Positions 1-6,416 of a DNA stretch of 9,522 nt are shown here, one piece after another. The position numbers were made by a program, and so were the translations under genes. Source of the DNA: Verrucomicrobiaceae bacterium (GTDB lineage: Bacteria; Verrucomicrobiota; Verrucomicrobiae; Verrucomicrobiales; Akkermansiaceae); the NCBI GenBank assembly GCA_947372405.1, contig CANBTO010000157.1, forward strand, positions 1 to 9,522, in the 5' to 3' direction. The notes under the pieces were generated by a model that made no database searches, was not told the origin of the DNA, and saw nothing but the letters and a program-made list of their open reading frames with translations. Position 1 is the stretch's first letter. Each line of letters opens with the position of its first letter.

Positions 1-1023
1 GAGTTTCGCTTTCTGTGGATCGATACGCTGCGGATAGGGCAGCGCTGAGGCGAGGTCGTATAGAGGAGCCAGGCGAACTTGTGATCCGGGGGCAATGAGC
101 AGCGAGAAGTTTTTGGCGTGGGCATCGGTCCCTGCGATCAGCCAGTTGAAGATGAGTGCGTCGGCGAAGGCTTGGACATCGTTGCCGGGGCTGGTGGATT
201 GATCCCGAAGCAGCGCGGCGATTTCACGGGCACCGGGGCCTCCTTCGTTCTGATATTTCCTGTCGGGATGAACGGCGAAGGATTGGCAGGCGTCTTCCTG
301 GTGGATGCGCATGCAGCGGTTTTCCCGCCACAATCGGTCGTAGCGCTCGATGACGATGACCGTGTGGCCGCCCACTCGAATGACGCTCGAGTGACAGGTT
401 CGCAGACCAACGGCCGACGCCAACTGCAGGCAAAAGTGTTCGTTTTCCGCGTGGCCGCCGAACTCGCCGGTGGCGGGCTTGAGAATATGGGTGGTCGGCG
501 TGTTTCCCTCCGGCACGCCCCACGCGTCGGAGACAGGGTGGCGGTGCAGGGCCAGCTTTGGCTGGGCACCCGCCAGGCTGAACTGGCCGGCGTCCCAGGC
601 GAGTCGGGTGCTGCCGTGGTTTTCCAAGAGCAGCGTGATACGTTGGGCCAGACCGTGATCGTCGATCCAATGCACGCCGCCGGACTCATTTGTTTCCGCA
701 TGCTCCGGATGGAGAAATTGGACGGCTCCGGCGCAGTCTTCGCCGACGTGGCGGATGATGCGGAAGACATTGCGCGGGGAGACGTGGAAGCGCTTGCCCC
801 ATGCGTCGAGAATTTGCGGGTTGTCCGGCAGGAGTCCCCACAGGAACGGCTCGATCACCGAATGCGGGTGTTCTCTCAGCGCGAGTGGCATGGAGAGGGA
901 AAGCGGATACCGGTGCGGCGATTCCAGCCAGCTGGGTTCGTAAGAGAACCCGAGGCGCTTGCCATCTCGTTCGAGCGTGCCCATCCGCGCGCCATCGGCC
1001 ATCACCATCAGGGATTCGCTCAT
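1..1023 (-). CDS. hipA: HipA-family serine/threonine kinase toxin (3' end beyond window)
   Basis: Toxin of a type II HipBA toxin-antitoxin module. The best-known HipA phosphorylates glutamyl-tRNA synthetase, stops translation and induces persistence; the target of this one cannot be read from sequence. The reading frame is open from the ATG at 1023-1021 to the window edge, giving 341 codons against about 440 in E. coli HipA, so roughly 100 C-terminal residues lie outside. Visible family features: N-terminal subdomain with PLSLSMPL near residue 40; Gly-rich loop FSLAGAQPK with Ser149, matching the autophosphorylated Ser150 of E. coli HipA; TPTTHILKP (Lys182) near the ATP site; VIERYDR near 224; QEDACQ near 242; catalytic GTDAHAKNF with Asp300 and Asn305; and LYDL with metal-binding Asp323. 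All key kinase residues seen are intact. The start overlaps the hipB stop by 4 bases (ATGA), implying translational coupling. In-frame ATGs at codons 6, 8 and 14 are possible alternatives. Confidence 0.95.
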   Translation of the reverse strand, partial: MSESLMVMADGARMGTLERDGKRLGFSYEPSWLESPHRYPLSLSMPLALREHPHSVIEPFLWGLLPDNPQILDAWGKRFHVSPRNVFRIIRHVGEDCAGAVQFLHPEHAETNESGGVHWIDDHGLAQRITLLLENHGSTRLAWDAGQFSLAGAQPKLALHRHPVSDAWGVPEGNTPTTHILKPATGEFGGHAENEHFCLQLASAVGLRTCHSSVIRVGGHTVIVIERYDRLWRENRCMRIHQEDACQSFAVHPDRKYQNEGGPGAREIAALLRDQSTSPGNDVQAFADALIFNWLIAGTDAHAKNFSLLIAPGSQVRLAPLYDLASALPYPQRIDPQKAKL

Positions 1024-1295
1024 GGCTTGATGGCGTTGTGGGAGTCGCCGAGGATTTGGTTGAGATCGATCACCGAATCGACGGGCGCTTGCGGCTCGAT
1101 ACTCAGTCGGACTCCCAAGGCCTTGAGGGTGCCCATGACCAGCCCGAGTTCGACAGTAGGCCTCGCTTTTTCCAAGTGAATGATCCACTCGCGTCCGACT
1201 CCGGCCTCGCTGGCCAACGTGGCTTGGCTCCATCCTTTTTCCCGGCGCAAACTGCGAATCACGGCGGCCAACTCGCGGACACTTTGAACTTCCAT
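1020..1295 (-). CDS. hipB: HipB-like XRE-family antitoxin and repressor
   Basis: A 91-residue DNA-binding antitoxin. HipB proteins neutralise HipA by complex formation and repress their own operon through palindromic operators; both roles are inferred here from family and position. A helix-turn-helix of the Cro/C1 (XRE) type spans about residues 8-62, with LRREKGWSQATLASEAGVG as the first part and EWIIHLEKARPTVELGLVM as recognition helix and following turns. The tail after residue 70 is short and probably flexible, as in other HipB proteins. It is the first gene of a two-gene operon and its stop codon overlaps the hipA start by 4 bases. No clear Shine-Dalgarno sequence precedes the ATG at 1295-1293. 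Inverted repeats lie 30 to 85 bases upstream and are candidate autoregulatory sites. Confidence 0.93.
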   Translation of the reverse strand: MEVQSVRELAAVIRSLRREKGWSQATLASEAGVGREWIIHLEKARPTVELGLVMGTLKALGVRLSIEPQAPVDSVIDLNQILGDSHNAIKP

Positions 1296-1324
1296 GCCCG
1301 ATAGATAGCAAAGTCGCCGGACGA

Positions 1325-1342
1325 CGACAAGTGATATTGTCG
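1325..1342. promoter_or_regulatory. Candidate HipB operator: 6-6-6 inverted repeat
   Basis: A perfect inverted repeat CGACAA-N6-TTGTCG sits 30 bases upstream of the hipB start, in the only intergenic space from which hipBA could be transcribed. HipB-type repressors bind palindromes over their own promoter. No convincing -10/-35 pair could be fixed. The sequence differs from the E. coli hip operator (TATCC-N8-GGATA), which is normal among diverged HipB proteins. Function is inferred from position and symmetry. Confidence 0.45.
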
Positions 1343-1380
1343 CCGATCAACTACATTATGAAGTGTGGGTGATTGGCGAC
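1339..1380. repeat. Long inverted repeat upstream of hipB (11-base arms, 20-base spacer)
   Basis: Arms 1339-1349 (GTCGCCGATCA) and 1370-1380 (TGATTGGCGAC) match at 10 of 11 positions, around a 20-base spacer. The left arm shares its first four bases with the shorter palindrome at 1325-1342. A third copy of GTCGCCG occurs at 1313-1319, so the hexamer GTCGCC/GGCGAC appears three times in 68 bases before hipB. It may form a second operator allowing looping or cooperative binding. It could instead be a stem-loop after the integrase stop, but no T-run follows on the minus strand, so it does not look like an intrinsic terminator. Confidence 0.45.
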
Positions 1381-1400
1381 ACGGAGTCCGGCCCGCTCGA

Positions 1401-2557
1401 TCAGCTCGGCTGGATCTTCATGATTTTCGCGGCTTCTGCTTTGGGCATCACGCCGACGTAATGTGATTTCAGAACCTGCGCTCCGCCGGAGTGTCCGAAT
1501 TCAAACGTCAGTGATTCCAAGGGTTTGCCGAGGGCAATCAAGACGGAGGCATGGGTGTGGCGCAGCGCGTTGTGAGGCCACTCCGGCAGAGTCTTGGGCG
1601 GAACATGGGGCTCGACCAGATCGGACCAAACCTTCCAACCGGCAAGACGGCGGACCGCTTTTTCTTTTTTGTGGCAGTTGGCTGGAAGCACCGTTTCTCC
1701 CAATGGGTATGCTTTCAGCCACGCTTTGAGCGGTGTCGGCATTTCAATGAACCTGCGCCGACCGGTCTTGGTGGAACTGGCAGGCAGGTTGATACCGGCT
1801 GTTGTGACATCGCCCGGTTGCAAGCGGATGAGCTCGGCCTTCCGCATGCCGGTAAACAGGGAAATCGCGAATCCCGGCACACATTCCGGGTAATGTTGCC
1901 TGGCTGTAGCCAATAGCTTCTGGCATTGGGAGGCGTTCAGGACCCCGATCTCTTCCTTTGTGGTTTCCTTGCGCTCCAGGACTTCAATGCGTTTGGCATC
2001 ACACCAATCCCTCGGATGCTTCGCGCACCACCGCCAGAATGCCCCGATGAGGCGGACCTGAGCATTGAAGCTCGCGGGACTTGGGGCGAATTTCTCGGTG
2101 TGTGCCAGAAGTTCCGCCGCGGTGATCGATGAAAGAATCCGCCCGGCGAACGACTTCAACAGATCCCTCTTCATGTATCCGTAGGCGTTCGCATGAGCCT
2201 CGCTCCGGTTGGACTTGGTCTTGATAAACGCTTCGAGAGCGTCCTCAAGCGACGCACTGGCCAGTTCGGCCTTCTTTGTGGCGACTGCCATGCGTGCCGC
2301 CTCAAGGAGGGAGATGCCAAAAGGGTCGAGGAGAGCAGTCGCCCGGGTGGCCTCGTCCGCCAGCGATGGCGGGATCACGCTCGCCATGGCACCATGCTCC
2401 TCATTGTCGGACCGCAGTTCGGCGGCGTATTCCTTCGCTTCATCCCGGGTCGCGAAAAAGATCCTTTGCCGCTTTCCGACAGGGAAAGGCGTTCCGGTAT
2501 TTCCACTTTCCAGCCGGAGGTGGTTTTGGTGAATTTGAATGATGGTTTGCGCGGCAC
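1401..2557 (-). CDS. Tyrosine-type site-specific recombinase/integrase with N-terminal frameshift
   Basis: Integrase of the mobile element, next to a tRNA-derived attachment site. It should cut and rejoin DNA between the element and the tRNA-Arg site. An uninterrupted frame runs from a TTG at 2609 to the stop at 1401 (402 codons). In that numbering the catalytic set is complete: Arg256 in TGMRKAEL, Lys281 in TKTGRRR, His346 and Arg350 in HNALRHTHAS, His373 in FGHSG, and nucleophile Tyr384 in SHYVG. A core-binding (SAM-like) domain spans about 120-205. The N-terminal peptide of that frame does not look natural. Another frame starting at GTG 2557-2555, with AAGG six bases upstream, encodes a typical arm-binding start (KPSFKFTKTTSGWKVEIPE) that continues into GKRQRIFFATRDEAKEY of the main frame after a one-base loss near 2477-2482. 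The intended protein would be about 385 residues. If the shift is real, an active enzyme would need the weaker TTG 2609 or ATG 2582 start and would lack a proper arm-binding domain. Confidence 0.93.
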
Positions 2558-2610
2558 TTTGGACCTTCTGATTTTTTCTCATTTTAGGTGCCGATTTAGA
2601 CCTTTGCAAC

Positions 2611-2628
2611 TGCCGGAATTGCCGGAAT
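2611..2628. repeat. Tandem 9-base direct repeat beside the integrase gene
   Basis: The 9-mer TGCCGGAAT occurs twice head to tail with no mismatch, between the attachment site and the integrase start. Short direct repeats here often serve as arm-type sites for the integrase or an excisionase, but two copies are too few to prove that. It also sits just upstream of the integrase reading frame and could affect its expression. Confidence 0.4.
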
Positions 2629-2706
2629 AAACCGAGAAATGCCCGATTTTGACGAAATTGAAGAAAATGGGGAATTGGTTATCAATAAGTTACAAAACTA
2701 CTATTA

Positions 2707-2750
2707 GACTACGAATCAGAAGGTTAGGGGTTTGAGTCCCTTCGGGTGTA
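2707..2750 (+). other. Attachment site: truncated 3' half of tRNA-Arg(ACG)
   Basis: The sequence folds as the 3' half of a tRNA. Anticodon loop CTACGAA (2709-2715, anticodon ACG, arginine), 3' anticodon stem TCAGA, variable AGGTT, T-arm AGGGG-TTTGAGT-CCCTT (2726-2742), 3' acceptor strand CGGGTGT and discriminator A2750. No D-arm or 5' acceptor strand (expected ACACCCG) lies upstream, and the 5' anticodon stem (TTAGA) no longer pairs fully with TCAGA. The normally invariant C56 of the T-loop is T, a sign of decay or variation. A half tRNA next to an integrase gene is the usual product of integration into a tRNA 3' end. The complete tRNA should lie at the other end of the element, left of the window. 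This copy is not expected to give a functional tRNA. Confidence 0.82.
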
Positions 2751-2763
2751 TTTTAAATACACC
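2745..2763. repeat. Palindrome at the tRNA 3' end (9-base arms)
   Basis: GGTGTATTTTAAATACACC has perfect 9-base arms around a single central T. Its left half is the 3' acceptor strand of the tRNA remnant and its right half is flanking chromosomal DNA. It could be a hairpin that ended transcription of the original tRNA, although no T-run follows, or a protein-binding site at the recombination junction. Function is unknown. Confidence 0.5.
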
Positions 2764-2954
2764 GTACGAAACCGGCAGGTTGGATTGGATGGTGGATTAG
2801 ATTTTCTGCATCAGCACCGCCACGTTGGACCGTGTTCGCCTTCCGTTCTGAAACATACCCTGGTTGAGTCGCGGACTTTCGCAGTGGCCTCTATATCAGA
2901 AGGCACCGCCTCAAAATGGATCGAGGCGACAAGTTGTTTTTCCAATCCACGATC

Positions 2955-3803
2955 ATGAAAAGCCAGTTCGTTCTGCTGCTCGCCGCAATGTTCGTTTCCC
3001 TGCATGGGGAAGTGCCGGCCCTACGTTCCTCGGTTGTCAGCCGTCCGCAGGCGGCGTGTCCGGGTTGCTACTGGAATTGGATCAACGACAACTTCAGCAA
3101 GGAAGGGATCACCAAGGACCTCGAAGCGATGGACCGCGTGGGCATCGGGAGGGCCTACATCGGCCAAATCTGCGGGCAGGGCGACCGCCGGGAAACTCCT
3201 GTGGGCAAACGTTTATGAGCGACGTCGAGTGGGAGGCGATGCAGTGGGCGGTCAAGGAGGGCGGCCGTTGTGGGGTGGAGATTGGCTTTTTCAGAGCCGC
3301 CCGGTTGGTCGCAGTCAGGAGCACCATGGGTCAAGCCCTCGCAGTCGATGCGCTACCTCGCCGCCAGCGAGACCGTGATCGATGGCGGAAAGCGCATTGA
3401 ACAGATCCTTCCGGTGCCGGAAATCAAAACCTTTCCGGCGTCCGGTGGATCAAAACCAGAACCCACCGGCCCGAAGTTCAGCGCAAAGGATTCCCAGGAT
3501 GTGCGGGTGATCGCATTCAAACAACCGGATGCGGAAGCCAATGATATCGACATGGCATGCGTGAAAGCATCCGCGCCCACGCTCAAGCCACTCGAAGCGT
3601 TACTCGCCGCCTCTGACAAGACCTCGGTCAAGATTGGGCGGAAGCCGGAGCAGATCGACTTTAAACTGGATGGCTTGCTGCCGGCGCAGAGCCGCAGACT
3701 CGAGGCGTCTAAGCTCCGCATCGCAGCCCAGTCGCACCCCAAAAATGATCCGCTCCAAAAGAGCAGCTTGCTCGGGCCGGTGCGCGCCATGCAGGCCAAA
3801 TGA
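2955..3803 (+). pseudogene. Broken GH106-like (alpha-L-rhamnosidase family) secreted glycoside hydrolase
   Basis: GH106 enzymes remove alpha-L-rhamnose from plant or algal polysaccharides. Three segments in two frames rebuild the family's N-terminal region. Segment 1 (2955-3218) begins with a signal peptide (MKSQFVLLLAAMFVSLHGE) and carries CYWNWINDNFSKEGITKDLE followed by MDRVGIGRAYIGQI. Segment 2, in a frame one base off (about 3215-3292), reads EWEAMQWAVKEGGRCGVEIG. Segment 3 (about 3288-3803) returns to the first frame with PPGWSQSGAPWVKPSQSMRY and SETVIDGGKRIEQILP. The first shift fits one base lost around the T-run at 3212-3214; the second fits one extra T in the five-T run at 3287-3291. 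Joined, this gives about 280 residues, whereas family members usually exceed 900, so most of the catalytic and all downstream domains are gone. The stop at 3801-3803 lies 13 bases from the convergent gene, consistent with a deletion. It is almost certainly non-functional. The exact GH106 subgroup is uncertain. Confidence 0.8.
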
Positions 3804-3816
3804 CTCCCGCCAGGCC

Positions 3817-4425
3817 TCAGCGCCTGCGGGCCTGTTCTTCGAGAAAGATTTCCGCGAGGCGGAAGCAGCGGCGCGATAGCTCCTTCGCATCCACGTCACC
3901 TACGAGAGCGACGCCTTCCTCGCTGACTTCGGACAGATAGATTTTCCATGCGAAGCGTGCGAGTTGGTCCGGATCGAGTTTGGATCGCTGGATCTGCGGT
4001 TGAGGGCGCTGCTGCTGGCTGTGCTGGCGAGCTTGCGGGGGTGGCTCCGACTCCGCGGTTGGGGCGTCGGCTTCCGGCACCGGGTTCTGGGCCTGGTTGC
4101 CCTTGCCCTTTTTGCGGCGGCGTTTGCGCTTGGAGGTTTCCTGCGGGCCCGTGGGTCCGGATGAGGGTGCCTCAGGCTCCGGCCAGTCCGTGCGGAGTGG
4201 AGCAGCGTTCTGGGAATCCTGGTTTTCAGAGGAGCTTGGAAACTCGGGGAACTTCGAGGCTTTCGGCGTTTCCACTCCAACTTCGGACTCGTTGCCTGCA
4301 TCCGTAGCCGGACTCGGCTTTGCCGTTTTCTTTGGCCGGGGATTGGAAATCCGGCGGGCGCGGGGCGCTCCTTCGGCCGGAGGATTCGCGGAGGTATCGG
4401 GGGTGGCTGCGGATTCGTCGCTCAT
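3817..4425 (-). CDS. Hypothetical protein, disordered N-terminus and conserved-looking C-terminal domain
   Basis: A 202-residue protein I do not recognise. Residues 1-148 are low-complexity, rich in Pro, Ala, Ser, Glu and Lys, with a strongly basic cluster KRKRRRKKGKG at about 99-109 and a Gln/Pro stretch at 130-146; they are probably unstructured and could bind nucleic acid or acidic surfaces. Residues 149-202 look folded and helical: LDPDQLARFAWKIYLSEVSE, a short loop with EGVALVG, then AKELSRRCFRLAEIFLEEQA. There is no signal peptide or membrane segment, so it should be cytoplasmic. The ATG at 4425-4423 is chosen because the same frame extends to 4740 only by overlapping the pseudopilin gene out of frame. 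It is the last gene of the leftward pilus operon, 104 bases after the pseudopilin stop, and may be cotranscribed. No Shine-Dalgarno sequence is visible. A role in the pilus machine is possible but unsupported. Confidence 0.75.
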   Translation of the reverse strand: MSDESAATPDTSANPPAEGAPRARRISNPRPKKTAKPSPATDAGNESEVGVETPKASKFPEFPSSSENQDSQNAAPLRTDWPEPEAPSSGPTGPQETSKRKRRRKKGKGNQAQNPVPEADAPTAESEPPPQARQHSQQQRPQPQIQRSKLDPDQLARFAWKIYLSEVSEEGVALVGDVDAKELSRRCFRLAEIFLEEQARRR

Positions 4426-4445
4426 GAGGTCGCGGCAAGCAAGCC

Positions 4446-4462
4446 CGCCCGGATGACGGGCG
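4446..4462. other. Small stem-loop in the leader of the unknown gene
   Basis: CGCCCG-GATGA-CGGGCG is a perfect 6-base-pair stem with a 5-base loop, ending 21 bases before the start codon of the downstream minus-strand gene. No T-run follows on either strand, so it is not a standard intrinsic terminator. It may shape the mRNA leader, or be chance in GC-rich DNA. Confidence 0.35.
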
Positions 4463-4529
4463 TCGAGAACATTCAGATGACAAATCCGTTGAAGGCTCCC
4501 GGGACATCCGCTTCGCAGATGCGAATGGC

Positions 4530-5093
4530 TCAGGGGCTCTTGATGTCGTCTCGGTTCACCGGGTCTGTCGGGGAAGCCGGGTTGCTCTTGCCGTCCTTGC
4601 CCATGGACCAGAGGTCGAAGTCGGGATTGCTCGTGGCCGTATTGGCCGTTCCCGATGGGTTTGTGGCGGTACGGTAGCAATACTGATTTCCCCACGGATC
4701 GAGGATTGGCGAGGCTGCCCCTGCGGGAGTAGTGGTCCATCCCTGTTTGCTCGAGGCTGGATCGAGTTCCGGCACGTAGATCTTGGTGTTGGCTGTTGCG
4801 GGCACATAATACAGGGCGTTGAACAGGATCGAGGATGTGCCAGTGCCTGCCGTTCCGGTGAAGGTGCCGGTTTTATCAGTCGTCGCCGGGTAGGCTCCGT
4901 TATCCAGCTTGTAATCCTCCAGCGCCTTGGACAAAAGCGCCATCTGGACCTTGGCCCTCTCCTTGTCCTGACGGTCTCTGACGAAGCTCATTCCGCCGAC
5001 GACCAAGCTGGCGAGAATGACAATGATGGTGATGACCGCCATCAGCTCGATGAGCGTGAAGGCGGCACGGCCGCGGCGAGACGAGGTTTTCAT
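4530..5093 (-). CDS. GspG-like major pseudopilin (type II secretion / pilus-like)
   Basis: Fibre subunit assembled in the inner membrane by the ATPase and platform encoded upstream. The 187-residue precursor starts with a short basic leader (MKTSSRRGRAA) followed by the type III signal FTLIEL. Prepilin peptidase should cut before Phe12 and methylate it, leaving Glu16 as the conserved Glu5 of the mature protein (176 residues). The hydrophobic helix runs to about residue 38. GspG hallmarks follow: KALEDYKLDNGAYPATTD at 56-73, LDPWGNQYCYR at 131-141, and FDLWSMGKDGKS at 159-170 with a C-terminal Asp-rich loop (DPVNRDDI) where GspG binds calcium. The residue before the cut is Ala11, not the usual Gly. 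It lies 36 bases downstream of the GspF-like gene, in the same operon. AGGA stands only two bases before the ATG, too close for a good Shine-Dalgarno site. Confidence 0.93.
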   Translation of the reverse strand: MKTSSRRGRAAFTLIELMAVITIIVILASLVVGGMSFVRDRQDKERAKVQMALLSKALEDYKLDNGAYPATTDKTGTFTGTAGTGTSSILFNALYYVPATANTKIYVPELDPASSKQGWTTTPAGAASPILDPWGNQYCYRTATNPSGTANTATSNPDFDLWSMGKDGKSNPASPTDPVNRDDIKSP

Positions 5094-5129
5094 GTTCCTG
5101 GCTTTGAGGTTTTTGATGGCGGACGAGGG

Positions 5130-6416
5130 TCAGCTTTGGTTGCCCATCGTCTGGATCATCTTAATCAAGGGTAGGAACAATGCAAATACAACCGCGCCGA
5201 CAATCAGCGCCAGAATCACGATCATGATCGGTTCGAGAATGGAGGTCAGGGCGGTAACGGCATTGTCCACTTCATCGTCGTAAACGTCCGCCACTTTGAG
5301 GAGCATTTCCGGGAGTTGGCCGGTTTCCTCACCGACGTCCACCATGGAGATGACCATGTTCGGGAAAACGCCCGAGGCCTGAAGCGGGGTGACGATGGTT
5401 TCGCCTTCCTTGACGGCTTCGTGGACTTTTTCGATGGCTTGGGAAATGATGACGTTGCCGGCGGTGTCCCGGGTGATGTTGAGCGCCTGGAGAATGGGTA
5501 CACCTGAGGTGACGAGCGTGCCAAGCGTGCGGGCGAAGCGGGAAACGGCGCTCTTGCGCTGGATGTCGCCGAGGATGGGGATGTTCAGTTTCATCGTATC
5601 CACCGCCTTGCGGCCACCCTTGGTGCGCCCCCACATGTTGAAGAGGAAGACGCCGATGATGAAGAGGATGAAGACAAAAACCACGTTCGGGACGTAGAGC
5701 GGACTCGACAGGAAGAATTCGGAGGTGCCGAAGACGATCTGGGAGATCAGCGGCAACTCCTGATCCGTGTTGGCGAACATGTCCTTGAACTGCGGCACGA
5801 TGAAAATCATCAGGAACACCAGGATGCCGACGGCGATGAACATGACGATCACCGGATAGACCATCGCGGAAACGATCTTGTTTTTGAGTTTCTGCGCCTT
5901 TTCCTGATATTCGGCCAGACGGTTGAGCACGATTTCAAGCACACCGCCGAGTTCGCCGGCCTTGACCATGTTCACGTAGAGCTTGTTGAAGATTCTGGGA
6001 TGCTGTGCGAGGGACTCGGAGAAGGTGGAGCCTGTCTGGACGTTGTCGGCAAGCGCGCCAATGGTGGCCCGCAGCGCGGGGTTGGGTTCCTGTTTCTCCA
6101 GTACGGTGAGACTCCGGAGTAGCGGAAGCCCTGAATCGATCAGCGTGGCGAGCTGGCGTGTGAAGATCATCAGGTTCTTGGGCTTGACCCGGCCTCCGAG
6201 ACTGCCCTTCGCCGACTTGGTCTTGGATTTGGTCTTGCTCTTGACGGGGGCGGCCACTTTGCCTGCCTTCTTGCCCTTGCCCTCCTCATGGATCTGGGTG
6301 GGGTAGAGTCCCTTGGAGCGGAGCTGTTGGATCGCCTCCGCCTCGGTGTTTGCGGTGAGGGAGCCGGTGGTTTGCTCGCCTTTGGCGTCAAGCGCGGAGT
6401 ATTGGAAGGTGGCCAT
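5130..6416 (-). CDS. GspF/PilC-family inner-membrane platform protein
   Basis: Polytopic inner-membrane protein on which the cytoplasmic ATPase acts to insert pilin subunits into the growing fibre. 428 residues, close to the family's usual 400. The N-terminal cytoplasmic part (MATFQYSALDAKGEQTTGSL, then EAIQQLRSKGLYPTQI) is typical. A Lys-rich linker (about 47-80, with KSKTKSKTKSAK) precedes two T2SSF repeats: the first at about 84-208 (FTRQLATLIDSGLPLL, then YVNMVKAGELGGVLE), the second at about 293-415 (FARTLGTLVTSGVPIL, then MVDVGEETGQLPEML). Three membrane segments are visible at about 183-207, 243-262 and 394-418. The gene lies 84 bases after the upstream ATPase and 36 bases before the pseudopilin gene. 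No Shine-Dalgarno precedes the ATG; the leader is pyrimidine-rich. The PilC and GspF names cannot be separated from sequence alone. Confidence 0.95.
   Translation of the reverse strand: MATFQYSALDAKGEQTTGSLTANTEAEAIQQLRSKGLYPTQIHEEGKGKKAGKVAAPVKSKTKSKTKSAKGSLGGRVKPKNLMIFTRQLATLIDSGLPLLRSLTVLEKQEPNPALRATIGALADNVQTGSTFSESLAQHPRIFNKLYVNMVKAGELGGVLEIVLNRLAEYQEKAQKLKNKIVSAMVYPVIVMFIAVGILVFLMIFIVPQFKDMFANTDQELPLISQIVFGTSEFFLSSPLYVPNVVFVFILFIIGVFLFNMWGRTKGGRKAVDTMKLNIPILGDIQRKSAVSRFARTLGTLVTSGVPILQALNITRDTAGNVIISQAIEKVHEAVKEGETIVTPLQASGVFPNMVISMVDVGEETGQLPEMLLKVADVYDDEVDNAVTALTSILEPIMIVILALIVGAVVFALFLPLIKMIQTMGNQS

Noticed and set aside
118..1179. Long plus-strand frame of 353 codons
   Set aside because: It lies antisense to hipA and hipB, which have clear family motifs; its protein has no recognisable features and reflects GC-rich codon usage on the other strand.
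2680..2750. A complete tRNA gene
   Set aside because: No D-arm or 5' acceptor strand is present upstream of the anticodon arm and the 5' anticodon stem does not pair fully; only the 3' half is there.
2751..2954. A small gene between the tRNA remnant and the glycosidase remnant (frames at 2746-2958 plus and 2811-3005 minus)
   Set aside because: Neither has a ribosome binding site or recognisable protein features, and the minus-strand frame overlaps the signal peptide of the pseudogene; I see no gene here.
3353..3799. Minus-strand frame of 148 codons opposite the GH106 remnant
   Set aside because: Antisense to segment 3 of the pseudogene, whose plus-strand translation carries the family motifs; no start signal or domain is seen.
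3791..3826. Overlapping inverted repeats (AGGCC/GGCCT) between the convergent genes as a bidirectional terminator
   Set aside because: The arms are only 5-6 bases, lie partly inside the coding sequence and are not followed by a T-run on either strand.
3817..4740. Longer version (307 residues) of the unknown minus-strand gene
   Set aside because: The extra 105 residues come from the pseudopilin gene read in another frame and the intergenic gap; the ATG at 4425 gives a sensible start.
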